64,000 nt of DNA from an uncultured Collinsella sp. (GTDB lineage: Bacteria; Actinomycetota; Coriobacteriia; Coriobacteriales; Coriobacteriaceae), in the NCBI GenBank assembly GCA_937896835.1, contig CALBOJ010000050.1, forward strand, positions 1-64,000, read 5' to 3'. Positions 45,001 through 51,688 of the stretch are shown in pieces. The translations under genes were made by a program, and so were the position numbers. The notes beneath the pieces are model-generated. The model did not search any database. It saw nothing but the letters and a program-made list of their open reading frames with translations, and was not told the DNA's origin. Every line of letters starts with the position of its first letter. Position 1 is the first letter of the stretch.

Positions 45001-46871
45001 TCGGACATAAAGGTGCCACCCTGGACGATCACCTGACTGCCGATCTCCTTGGGGTCGCGCAGCTTAATGACCTTGAACAGGGCATTCTTGATGACGGAAT
45101 AGGACAGGCCGGCCGCGATGTCGCCCACCGTGGCGCCTTCTTTTTGCGCCTGCTTGACGCGCGAGTTCATAAAGACCGTGCAGCGGCTGCCCAGGTCGAC
45201 GGGGGCCTTGGCATGGATGGCGGCGTCGGCGAACGCGCGCACGTCCATGTTCATAGAGACGGCGAAACTCTCGATAAAGCTGCCGCAGCCCGACGAGCAG
45301 GCCTCATTGAGCATGATGTGCTCAATCACGCCGTCCTTAACGCGCAGACACTTCATGTCCTGGCCGCCGATGTCCAGGATGAACTCGACGCCGGGCAGGA
45401 ATGCCTTGGCGCCACGCAGGTGCGCAACGGTCTCGATCTCGCCGGAGTCGGCCTTGAGGGCCTCGATGAGCAGCGCCTCGCCGTAGCCCGTGGTGGTCAC
45501 GTGGCCGATGGTACAGCCGGCGGGGATGTGGTTGTAGAAATCGGCCATGATGACCTTGGCCGTGCCCAGGATGTCGCCGTTGTTGTTGCCGTACCAGGTG
45601 TGCAACAGCTGGCCGTCCTCGCCCACGAGCGCGGCCTTCATGGTGGTGGAGCCGGCGTCGATGCCGATGAACACGCGGCCGGTGTAGCCGTCAAGCTTGC
45701 CCTTGGGGACGACTTCTTGGTCGTGGCGACCCTTGAACTCGGCAAAGTCCTCGTCGGTGGCAAAGAGCGGATCCAGACGTTCGACCTCGGCACCCTGCGT
45801 GTCGCCTAAGCTGTCGATAGCCTCGATGAGCTGCGGGAACGTGCTGAGCTTGTTGGACTCGTGCGCCATGGCGGCGCCGCTCGCCACAAACAGGTGGGCG
45901 TTTTGGGGCACGATACGATGCTCCTCGTCCAGGTTGAGCGTGAGGTAGAAGCGATGGCGCAACTCGGAGAGATACTGCAGCGGGCCGCCCAGGAAGGCGA
46001 CGTTACCGCGAATGGGACGGCCGCACGCCAGGCCCGAGATGGTCTGGGTCACGACGGCCTGGAAGATGGAAGCGGCGACGTCCTCGGGGCGGGCGCCCTC
46101 GTTGAGCAGCGGCTGCACGTCGGTCTTGGCAAAGACGCCGCAGCGACTGGCGATGGGATAGATGGTGGTGGCGTTGGCCGCGAGCTCGTTAAGGCCGCTC
46201 GCGTCGGTGTGCAGCAAGGTTGCCATCTGGTCGATGAACGCGCCCGTACCGCCGGCGCAGGTGCCGTTCATGCGCTGCTCGATACCGTTGTCAAAGTAGA
46301 TGATCTTGGCGTCCTCGCCGCCCAGCTCGATGGCAACATCGGTGGCCGGGATGAGGGTCTCGACGGCACGCTTGCTGGCGATGACCTCCTGGACAAACTC
46401 CAGGCCGAGCCACTGAGATAGCAGCAGACCGCCCGAGCCGGTGATGGCGCAGGTCATCTGGGCCGTCGGCAGCACGGTCGCAGCGCCCTCGAACAGGTCG
46501 CGGGCGCAAGCGCGGACGTCGGTGTGGTGGCGCTGGTACTTGGCGTAGACAATCTGGTTGTCGTCGTTGAGCACAGCGAGCTTAACGGTGGTGGAGCCCA
46601 CGTCGATGCCCAGGTGCAGGTTGCCGCGGGCGGCCTCGGGGTTGAAGATCGCGCCTTCGGGGGCCTGGGCGGCGGCTACGGGCTCAGCGGCGGTGGCGGG
46701 CTCGCTGACGACGGACGTCTCCCCTGCCACGTTCTTGGCATCGGCAACTGCCTCGGCAACTTTCTCGGCAGCCGCGGTCGCAGCCTTCTGCGCAGCGTCC
46801 ACCACGGCGGGCGCGGCCTCGCGTGCGGCAGCGACCACACGGTCCTTGATGCCCTCGACGAGTTTGCTCAT
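42090..46871 (-). CDS. giant 2-hydroxyacyl-CoA dehydratase activator-like protein
   Basis: A 1593-residue protein of the multi-domain BadF/BadG/BcrA/BcrD group. An Ala-rich leader (1-80) precedes two ASKHA ATPase modules: one at about 85-340 (GIDVGSTT at 88-95, catalytic NGTCAGGTG) and one at about 399-660 (GIDAGSTT at 403-410, NEACSSGCGSF with cluster-binding cysteines). CGRCSNNC (686-693) follows, then a DUF2229-like region (about 740-980) and a C-terminal dehydratase-like region ending DDCVSCGP. Such activators drive electrons into radical dehydratases by ATP hydrolysis. No separate dehydratase subunits are nearby. AGGAG precedes the ATG at 46871. Confidence 0.85.
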   Translation of the reverse strand: MSKLVEGIKDRVVAAAREAAPAVVDAAQKAATAAAEKVAEAVADAKNVAGETSVVSEPATAAEPVAAAQAPEGAIFNPEAARGNLHLGIDVGSTTVKLAVLNDDNQIVYAKYQRHHTDVRACARDLFEGAATVLPTAQMTCAITGSGGLLLSQWLGLEFVQEVIASKRAVETLIPATDVAIELGGEDAKIIYFDNGIEQRMNGTCAGGTGAFIDQMATLLHTDASGLNELAANATTIYPIASRCGVFAKTDVQPLLNEGARPEDVAASIFQAVVTQTISGLACGRPIRGNVAFLGGPLQYLSELRHRFYLTLNLDEEHRIVPQNAHLFVASGAAMAHESNKLSTFPQLIEAIDSLGDTQGAEVERLDPLFATDEDFAEFKGRHDQEVVPKGKLDGYTGRVFIGIDAGSTTMKAALVGEDGQLLHTWYGNNNGDILGTAKVIMADFYNHIPAGCTIGHVTTTGYGEALLIEALKADSGEIETVAHLRGAKAFLPGVEFILDIGGQDMKCLRVKDGVIEHIMLNEACSSGCGSFIESFAVSMNMDVRAFADAAIHAKAPVDLGSRCTVFMNSRVKQAQKEGATVGDIAAGLSYSVIKNALFKVIKLRDPKEIGSQVIVQGGTFMSDATLRAFEQLTGVHAVRPDIAGCMGAYGAALLARDRAGADGTSTILSAEDIAHLTVTQKHVRCGRCSNNCQLTVNDFGGGRRFITGNRCEKGAGHKKQKTEAPNLFKKKNELLFDREVLSPDEAPRGTVGIPRALNMYENYPFWHAFFTRLGFSVQLSDQSSKKTYQAGIESMPSESVCYPAKMSHGHVMNLIDRDVDFIWMPCVRWERKEDPTAGNCYNCPIVMSYPTALALNIDEIREQNIEFLYPFVPYHDKTELKRRLYQVLAVDRVADAQAGRGRVRGPKITRSEVDAAVNAAFEADARFHEDIQTMGEEALKWVEDHGGHGIVLAGRPYHNDPEINHALPELISSFGFAVFTEDSLAHLVKPERPIRVVDQWMYHSRLYAVARFVTMRNDLDLIQLNSFGCGLDALTTDQVQEILEASGKIYTVLKIDEVSNLGAARIRIRSLMAALKDQEAERLAEATAAGEAYEQGDAAPVTPSTDAPAFASRKYTFEAQRESASTAWPKVPFTEQMRDEGYTILCPQMAPIHFDLVKEVFRGAGYNLELLPSTDHDAVEAGLRYVNNDICYPSILVTGQIMEAIESGRYDLSKTAVVISQTGGGCRATNYIALIRKALRESGHPEIPVISLSAVALGEDNPGFKLTPALLKQAVYAVLFGDVMMQMLYRCRPYEATPGAANTLYEEYMARARKLAPKFNRHNYTKLCREAIRAFDTMPLVGEGTKPRVGVVGEILVKFHPTANNHVVDVIEREGCEAVVPGLLDFFLYSMSNAELQKDELGSSATTRAGMQALIKLVDWMRTPVEEMLEKSRRFEAPERIGTMADKARTVLSVCNNMGEGWLLTAEMLDLIDHGAPNIICTQPFACLPNHVVGKAVIKELRRQHPESNIVAVDYDPGASEVNQLNRIKLMISVAKENMRAGKGFKLEKVAPLAMDEVTGQMRAHDDCVSCGPASEEAVTSVAKRLGRGIKK

Positions 46872-46883
46872 CTGTCTCTCCTC

Positions 46884-47594
46884 TTAGTTGTTGGACCCAA
46901 CGGTTGCGGCGGTGTCGGCCGCGTCCTCGAGCTGCAAGTTCAATAGCTTCATGCCGTATTCCGGCACGTTGATATCAATGGGTTGGCCATACAGGTCACC
47001 AGGACGAACAAAAGCGAGCACCGTCATAATGCGCGCCATGGCCTCGGGCGATTCGGTGAGCCCACGCTCAAACCAGCGCTGAATCATGCCGACCTCGGCA
47101 CTCACGACGTAGGTGACGTAGTAGTCAAAGAACGTGCCCAGCGCCAGGCCCAAAATGCCCGTCTGCGCACGCGGCACCACAGCCTCACGCGCGGTGTCGA
47201 TGATCCTTTTAATGAAGGCCTGGTCGCCGCCCGGACCCAGCAGCGCACCGATTAAGTCGCGGTTGGCCGCAAGATAACGCAGCAGCTCAACCGAACCGGG
47301 TGCCGGCTCAAGCTCATCGATATTGTGATAGAGATCAGGCAGCTGAGCTGCGGTGATAAGCTCAATGCGTTCACGGATCTCGGCCAGCAAGCCGTCCTCG
47401 ATTTGATTGATAAAGTCGGGGATATCGCGGTAGTGCGAATAGAACGTGCGGCGCGTAAGGCCAGCGCGCTCGGTGAGCGACGCGACATTAATGCGCGAAA
47501 GGTCACCGCTTTCGGCAAGCTCGTTGGCAAGTGCCTGGCGAAGGGCACGCTGCGAGCGAAGGGACCGGCGATCGCATTTCTCGAGCTGGGACAA
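46884..47594 (-). CDS. TetR/AcrR-family regulator
   Basis: A 236-residue regulator with an N-terminal helix-turn-helix (about 22-64; RINVASLTERAGLTRRTFYSHYRDIPDFI) and a ligand domain of unknown specificity. It lies 12 bases upstream of the giant dehydratase-activator gene and reads in the same direction, so it probably controls that gene and itself. Start is an unusual TTG at 47594, four bases after AAGGAGG; no ATG has a better ribosome site. Palindromic candidate operators lie at 47616-47660. Confidence 0.85.
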   Translation of the reverse strand: MSQLEKCDRRSLRSQRALRQALANELAESGDLSRINVASLTERAGLTRRTFYSHYRDIPDFINQIEDGLLAEIRERIELITAAQLPDLYHNIDELEPAPGSVELLRYLAANRDLIGALLGPGGDQAFIKRIIDTAREAVVPRAQTGILGLALGTFFDYYVTYVVSAEVGMIQRWFERGLTESPEAMARIMTVLAFVRPGDLYGQPIDINVPEYGMKLLNLQLEDAADTAATVGSNN

Positions 47595-47615
47595 GCGTCC
47601 TCCTTGTTACTCAGC

Positions 47616-47660
47616 CTGTGCGCTATTGCACAGTGCGAGTATTATTGCACACCGTGTGCA
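47616..47660. promoter_or_regulatory. palindromic candidate operators upstream of tetR
   Basis: Two palindromes, CTGTGC-GCTATT-GCACAG (47616-47633) and TGCACAC-C-GTGTGCA (47646-47660), share GTGC half-sites. The second falls between a possible TTGATG -35 and the likely -10 on the minus strand, as expected for autorepression. Confidence 0.6.
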
Positions 47661-47682
47661 TCAACACGTAAAGGCAATATTT

Positions 47683-47718
47683 GGGATGTGACAAAGGGCA
47701 GCCCCTTTGTCACATCCC
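47683..47718. repeat. hairpin repeat, copy E
   Basis: Perfect 16-bp arms GGGATGTGACAAAGGG / CCCTTTGTCACATCCC with a four-base loop. It shares its arms and CCCTTT with 48094-48122 on the other side of the small-RNA/toxin cassette. It could end the toxin transcript, since it lies about 125 bases after the toxin stop. Confidence 0.8.
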
Positions 47719-47745
47719 GCCTGGCTTTTGGAGCGGCATTACCGA

Positions 47746-47774
47746 TTGTCCAAAATGTCATTCGTGGGTAGAAT
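47746..47774 (+). promoter_or_regulatory. promoter of antisense RNA
   Basis: -35 TTGTCC, exact 17-base spacer, -10 TAGAAT. Transcription would start near 47781 and run toward, and into, the 3' end of the convergent small toxin gene. Confidence 0.7.
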
Positions 47775-47780
47775 AGTGTC

Positions 47781-47866
47781 GACGGCAGCCCAAGTTGTAG
47801 CTGGCTGGGCAGCGCCGTTGTTTGCATTAGGGGGTCAACGCCTTAGCGGCGGCGACCCCTTCTGTT
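47781..47866 (+). ncRNA. candidate antisense antitoxin RNA
   Basis: Defined by the promoter at 47746-47774 and two hairpins. The first, at 47782-47818, pairs ACGGC and GCCCA with TGGGC and GCCGT around the AGTTGTAGCTGGC loop; the second, 47830-47860 (GGGGTC..CGCC / GGCG..GACCCC, followed by TTCT), could terminate it. The last about 24 bases are complementary to the end of the small gene 47843-47968. The layout matches fst/RNAII and txpA/RatA type I antitoxins. Existence of the RNA is inferred. Confidence 0.55.
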
Positions 47867-47968
47867 GCGCTTCGAACGCTGCTTGAGTGCCTCGGAAAGG
47901 CCGACAAGCGCCGTGAAGAACGAGACCAAAGCGGTCAGAAGTCTCACGAAATCAATCAAATCGGTCAT
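47843..47968 (-). CDS. candidate type I toxin, 41-residue membrane peptide
   Basis: A short gene coding a single-span peptide: polar MTDLIDFV, a hydrophobic stretch from about residue 9 to 28 (LLTALVSFFTALVGL core) and a strongly basic end KQRSKRNRRGRRR. This is the make-up of holin-like and Fst/TxpA-type type I toxins. GGGAGGTG lies eight bases before the ATG at 47968; an ATG six bases earlier leaves no room for the ribosome site. CCTCC at 47990-47994 (minus strand) can pair with the GGAGG, hiding it. A minus-strand TAGAAT -10 is at 48033-48038. Function unproved. Confidence 0.65.
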   Translation of the reverse strand: MTDLIDFVRLLTALVSFFTALVGLSEALKQRSKRNRRGRRR

Positions 47969-48093
47969 GGGCATCACCTCCCATCAAATGGAGGGCGCTG
48001 CCCGGCACATGGAACTGCCGTCAACGATACCGATTCTACCAGAGCCTAGTTATATATACGAATATATGTTCGTATTCCAAGCACACAGGCCCC

Positions 48094-48122
48094 TGTGACA
48101 AAGGGGCTGTCCCTTTGTCACA
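48094..48122 (-). terminator. hairpin repeat, copy F, after the HAD gene
   Basis: Perfect 12-bp arms TGTGACAAAGGG / CCCTTTGTCACA with a GCTGT-type loop, ending at the base before the TAA stop codon (48123-48125) of the adjacent HAD gene. Same family as copies at 47683 and 57037. Confidence 0.65.
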
Positions 48123-48986
48123 TTATTCGATGACGGTGCGGGAGTTTTGCTTGCGCATGGTGGCGAGCATGTGTTTGGGGACGGCATGGACCATGCAGCT
48201 GCCGATGGTCACGCTCGCGGCGGCCTTAGCTGCATCGCTTGCGTTTTTGGTCGCGTAGCTGTGGCGGAAACGCTTGAGCATGGCGATGTCGTTGCCGCCG
48301 TCTCCATAGACCGCGACCTCGTCCTCGGCAATGCCGTAGTAACCCGCCAGCCAGGCCACGCTCTCGCCCTTGTTGCATGCCGCGTCCGTGATCTCGAACA
48401 TCACCGGATCGAACGGCGCGTTGACCACACGGTCCGAGCGCTCGGCAAGATACGCCTTAAGGTCGCGCTCCAGCTCGGGCGAGGTCACGCGACAATTGAT
48501 CTTGCATACATCGTGGCGCAGGATGTCACCGATCGACTGGTCGAAATACTGCTCCTCGTGATACCCGCCGCGCGCACGCATGCCGCGCATCACGATGCGC
48601 TTGATGGGACTGTCCTTTTTAAAGCCCGCCTGATGCATCTCGAACGAACCGCTCGAGTACATGCCATCGGGCGTGGAACAATCAAAGCAAATGTCCGGGA
48701 ACGCCTTGAGCAGTTCCTCAGTGACCTGCGGATCGATGGTCCAAGTCTTGAGCACCTCGCCATGGCTGTCGCGCACGATGGATCCATTGGAGCAGCAGGC
48801 GTCAAGCGCCAAGCCCGTAAAGCCATGCTCGCCGATCGGCAACGTCGAGCGTCCAGTCGCGGGAACCACGTGCAGGCCAGCCTCAGTCAGCTCGCGAATG
48901 GCGCGGCGGATGGTCCCATCCGCCTCGTGCAGGGCGTTCAGCAGCGTTCCGTCTAAGTCACTCGCGAACATCTTGATCATGGACAT
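48123..48986 (-). CDS. HAD-superfamily Cof-type hydrolase
   Basis: A 287-residue phosphatase of the Cof/YidA group. The nucleophile motif DLDGTLLN is at 10-17, motif II PATGRS is present and motif IV is YGDGGNDIAMLK near 240, all with intact acidic residues. The substrate is unknown; family members act on sugar phosphates, FMN or pyridoxal phosphate. AAGGAG lies four bases before the ATG at 48986. Single gene between repeats. It is about 100 codons shorter in overlap with the HAD at 4387 than true paralogues would be. Confidence 0.87.
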   Translation of the reverse strand: MSMIKMFASDLDGTLLNALHEADGTIRRAIRELTEAGLHVVPATGRSTLPIGEHGFTGLALDACCSNGSIVRDSHGEVLKTWTIDPQVTEELLKAFPDICFDCSTPDGMYSSGSFEMHQAGFKKDSPIKRIVMRGMRARGGYHEEQYFDQSIGDILRHDVCKINCRVTSPELERDLKAYLAERSDRVVNAPFDPVMFEITDAACNKGESVAWLAGYYGIAEDEVAVYGDGGNDIAMLKRFRHSYATKNASDAAKAAASVTIGSCMVHAVPKHMLATMRKQNSRTVIE

Positions 48987-49095
48987 GCCTCTCCTTCGTC
49001 TGCCCGATATTGTAGACGAAGGAGAGGCATGTCCAAACAATGCCGTCCCGGCGCGGCGTACCACCGCCTTCACAAATTCACGGTGCCCCAGCGCG

Positions 49096-50358
49096 TTAAG
49101 ACAATCGCCGCAATCGATTTTTCAGCCGATAAAACAGAGCCGTCGTCAACGTCAGCACCGCCAACATGGCTGCGAATACAATCGCCGGTGTCCATCGATC
49201 ATATGCAACCCCGTACGTCAATTGGCCGATAGGTATTGCGCAGGAAAGGACCATGTAAACGACCGAAAGCACTTTTCCGCAGAGCTCAGTCGGCGCTGCC
49301 CGCTGAACAAACGCGATGATTTCAACCGACGCAATGCTCGCCCACACCATGACCCATGCCGAACCAACCACAAACACGGTGAGCATGCATGCATCTGCGC
49401 CGAACAGTAGCGTGACAATGATCGGTGCGACTCCAAAACAGATCATCGCAACATATCGACATATGCCATTGAAAGAAAAACGATGCGGCCAAATGCCGAC
49501 CAAGCCACTGCCGGCAAGACCACCCAAGCCCATAGCCACCTCAACTATCCCAACGCAGGACGATTGCATGCCGAGATGCTTTGTAACAATAATGGGAGCG
49601 CCAATCATTAGCCCAACCAACGCAAGGTTCAAAACTGCCGCAAGCAAAATCACAGCGACCAATAATGCATTTTGCAACAGATACCGAATCGACTCCCGAA
49701 AATCGTTTCGGCATGTCGTACGAGTCGCGCCGTCTCCCATCGTTTCAAATGAGGCATTTTGCTTGAGCGCGCCCCCAAACAAGAGAGCTGAAATCGCAAA
49801 CGCCACCGACGCGGTTGTGCAAAGAGCATCGATGCCAAAGTACCCATAGACTGCCGTCCCGACCACAGGGCCCAAGATATTGCTCACCATGGTCATCTGC
49901 GAAACCAATGCAGTGGCCCGCTCAACCTTCTCTTCACCCGCCATGCGCACCGTCTCAATTTGGAGCATTGGCTTCAGCAGCGATTGAGAACCATATTGAA
50001 CACAAAGTATCGCTACTACGACGACCGCAAGAGGCAATGAGTGCTTCATGGGGATAGACAGCAGTGATGCAGTCATCAGAGCAATGCCGAGGGACACGAG
50101 GACCTCGCGATGTCTTCCCCTATCCGCCAAGATTCCGCCAACCGGAGTTGCAAGTACGCCGGGTATGAACGCTATCGCCGCGACGACGCCATATAACGTT
50201 GACGATCCACTGCGATCGAACAAGTAAAGTGGATACGCAAAGCACAGCGCCGACAGCATCGAATACGTGCACAGCTGCGCAACCAGAAGTTCCGCGAGCC
50301 TGATTGACCGCACTGTTTTTGATTTCAACGAGACACCGACGTCTCTCAGCCCAGCCAT
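49096..50358 (-). CDS. MFS drug/solute efflux transporter
   Basis: A 420-residue major-facilitator protein with 12 predicted helices. FDRSGSSTLYGVVAAIAFIP and GGILADRGRHREVL are the first-loop MFS motif. Its composition (lower GC, fewer preferred codons) differs from neighbours, hinting at transfer. It is downstream of a TetR gene, with two shared operator-like palindromes between, so it is likely an inducible efflux pump. GGGGG lies close to the ATG at 50358; an upstream in-frame ATG at 50436 has a weaker site. Substrate unknown. Confidence 0.87.
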   Translation of the reverse strand: MAGLRDVGVSLKSKTVRSIRLAELLVAQLCTYSMLSALCFAYPLYLFDRSGSSTLYGVVAAIAFIPGVLATPVGGILADRGRHREVLVSLGIALMTASLLSIPMKHSLPLAVVVVAILCVQYGSQSLLKPMLQIETVRMAGEEKVERATALVSQMTMVSNILGPVVGTAVYGYFGIDALCTTASVAFAISALLFGGALKQNASFETMGDGATRTTCRNDFRESIRYLLQNALLVAVILLAAVLNLALVGLMIGAPIIVTKHLGMQSSCVGIVEVAMGLGGLAGSGLVGIWPHRFSFNGICRYVAMICFGVAPIIVTLLFGADACMLTVFVVGSAWVMVWASIASVEIIAFVQRAAPTELCGKVLSVVYMVLSCAIPIGQLTYGVAYDRWTPAIVFAAMLAVLTLTTALFYRLKNRLRRLS

Positions 50359-50371
50359 AAGCCCACCCCCT

Positions 50372-50457
50372 ATACATACCACTAGTATGTATTTAATGAC
50401 TTGAAAAGGGCAGCCGTGGCTACCCTCACAAATCAATTACATACCGTTGGTATCTAT
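50372..50457 (-). promoter_or_regulatory. two TetR-type operators upstream of the MFS gene
   Basis: Site one, 50372-50392, has arms ATACATAC / GTATGTAT; site two, 50437-50457, contains ACATACC-GTT-GGTAT. Both fit ATACATACC-N3-GGTATGTAT. Site one ends 14 bases before the MFS start and site two overlaps the end of tetR, consistent with control of the efflux gene. Confidence 0.7.
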
Positions 50458-50458
50458 A

Positions 50459-51121
50459 TTACCACCCGGCGCGGTCCCATACGCCCCAAATCTGCGCCGT
50501 TGTCTGAAGCACTTCATTACCCAAATCGAGCCCCACCGCGGCAGCCATCTGCGCCAAACATTGTGCGCGAGCGAGCATTCGCTCCTTGGGCTCGAGCGGA
50601 CGGAACAATGGCAGCAGCCAAAGATTCGCCAACAACGATACGGCCTCCGCCGCTTCGCGCGGGCATTCGCACGCAATGGAGCCGTCGGCGATGCCCTCCT
50701 CGATCACTGGCAAGAGACAGCCATCGGCCGACTCGTCAAATGAGCCCTGGTACTGCATCGCCAGTAGGCGCGAGCTTTTTACCGGATCTGCTGCAGGACG
50801 CATACGTGCCCATAGCTCAATTTGTGGAACAACGGACTCGGGAGCGTACAGTCGCTTGAGCTTTTGGGCTCCGGTCATATTACCGACGCCAAGCATCGAG
50901 CGGCGGTGCTCAACAATCGGAGTCATCGCCCGATCAAACGCGGCGTTGAAAATCTCTTCTTTGCTCTTGAAGTGATGATAGACAGCGCCCTTGGTCATGC
51001 CGTCGAGACGGTCAACGATATCTTGAATACTCGTCCCCTCATAACCCTGTGCGCAGAATAGCTCCAGTGCCGCGTCGAGAATCTTCGCGACCGTCTCCTC
51101 GGGATATTTATTGCGACCCAT
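50459..51121 (-). CDS. TetR/AcrR-family regulator of the efflux pump
   Basis: A 220-residue repressor: N-terminal helix-turn-helix (about 12-60; SIQDIVDRLDGMTKGAVYHHFKSKEEIF) with the classic GAVYHHF recognition helix, and a C-terminal ligand domain. It is just upstream of the MFS gene, in the same direction, with operators in between and overlapping its stop. The ATG at 51121 is chosen because it is the first conserved TetR start; its ribosome site is poor. Confidence 0.87.
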   Translation of the reverse strand: MGRNKYPEETVAKILDAALELFCAQGYEGTSIQDIVDRLDGMTKGAVYHHFKSKEEIFNAAFDRAMTPIVEHRRSMLGVGNMTGAQKLKRLYAPESVVPQIELWARMRPAADPVKSSRLLAMQYQGSFDESADGCLLPVIEEGIADGSIACECPREAAEAVSLLANLWLLPLFRPLEPKERMLARAQCLAQMAAAVGLDLGNEVLQTTAQIWGVWDRAGW

Positions 51122-51195
51122 AATCCGCCCATCCGCAACGCAAGCCTTGTGCCTCATTGCAGCATTTTAACGTTGCGGATGGCAGACGGTCGATT

Positions 51196-51534
51196 CTACA
51201 CCGCGGCGGGGCCATGTTCGCCGGTGCGAATGCGGATGACTTCCTCGACCGGCTCGACCCAGATCTTGCCGTCGCCGACGGCGCCGGTGCGGGCGGCATT
51301 GCAGATGATGTCGACAATTCCGTCGACATGTTCATCGGCGCAGATGAGGGTGAACTGCACCTTAGGGATCGTGTTGACAAGCAACTCGTTGCCGCGCACG
51401 TATTCCTTCCAGCCATGCTGCGCGCCGCAGCCCTGCACCTGGTTGATGGTCATGCCGCGAACATCGGCAGCAAACAGCGCGTCTTTGAGAACCTCAAGTT
51501 TTTCCTGACGGACGATCGCCGTGATCTTCTTCAT
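51196..51534 (-). CDS. glnK: P-II nitrogen regulatory protein
   Basis: A 112-residue trimeric signal protein that gates the ammonium channel encoded upstream. It begins MKKITAIVRQEKLEVLKDAL and has the C-terminal signature TGAVGDGKIWVEPVEEVIRIRTGE. In the T-loop (about 37-56; GAQHGWKEYVRGNELLV) the tyrosine normally uridylylated (Y51) is leucine, so uridylylation is not expected and control may rely on ATP, ADP and 2-oxoglutarate alone. AGAGGAA precedes the ATG at 51534. It is second in an amt-glnK unit. Confidence 0.92.
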   Translation of the reverse strand: MKKITAIVRQEKLEVLKDALFAADVRGMTINQVQGCGAQHGWKEYVRGNELLVNTIPKVQFTLICADEHVDGIVDIICNAARTGAVGDGKIWVEPVEEVIRIRTGEHGPAAV

Positions 51535-51579
51535 AGTGAATTCCTCTCTTTAGTAAAGAAATGAATTGCCATTCAATAA

Positions 51580-51684
51580 CGCGGGTTTTCCAAGTGCCCG
51601 AGATTGCCCCGAAAGAGGAGCGCCGCGTACTTCGGTACGCAAGCGACGGTTTGAGGGGCAAGGTCGGGTGCTTGGGAAAGCCGC
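51580..51684. repeat. long palindrome between amt and glnK
   Basis: Imperfect 31-bp outer arms (51580-51610 and about 51654-51684) and an inner GCGTAC-TTCG-GTACGC hairpin with a UUCG tetraloop. It occupies most of the 154-base gap between amt and glnK, so the message would contain one large hairpin. It resembles, in build, the palindromes beside groESL. No gene is supported here on either strand. Confidence 0.75.
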
Positions 51685-51688
51685 GCTG

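Noticed and set aside
42174..45809. 1211-codon open frame opposite the dehydratase activator
   Set aside because: Antisense shadow of a long GC-rich gene; no domain resemblance and no start signal.
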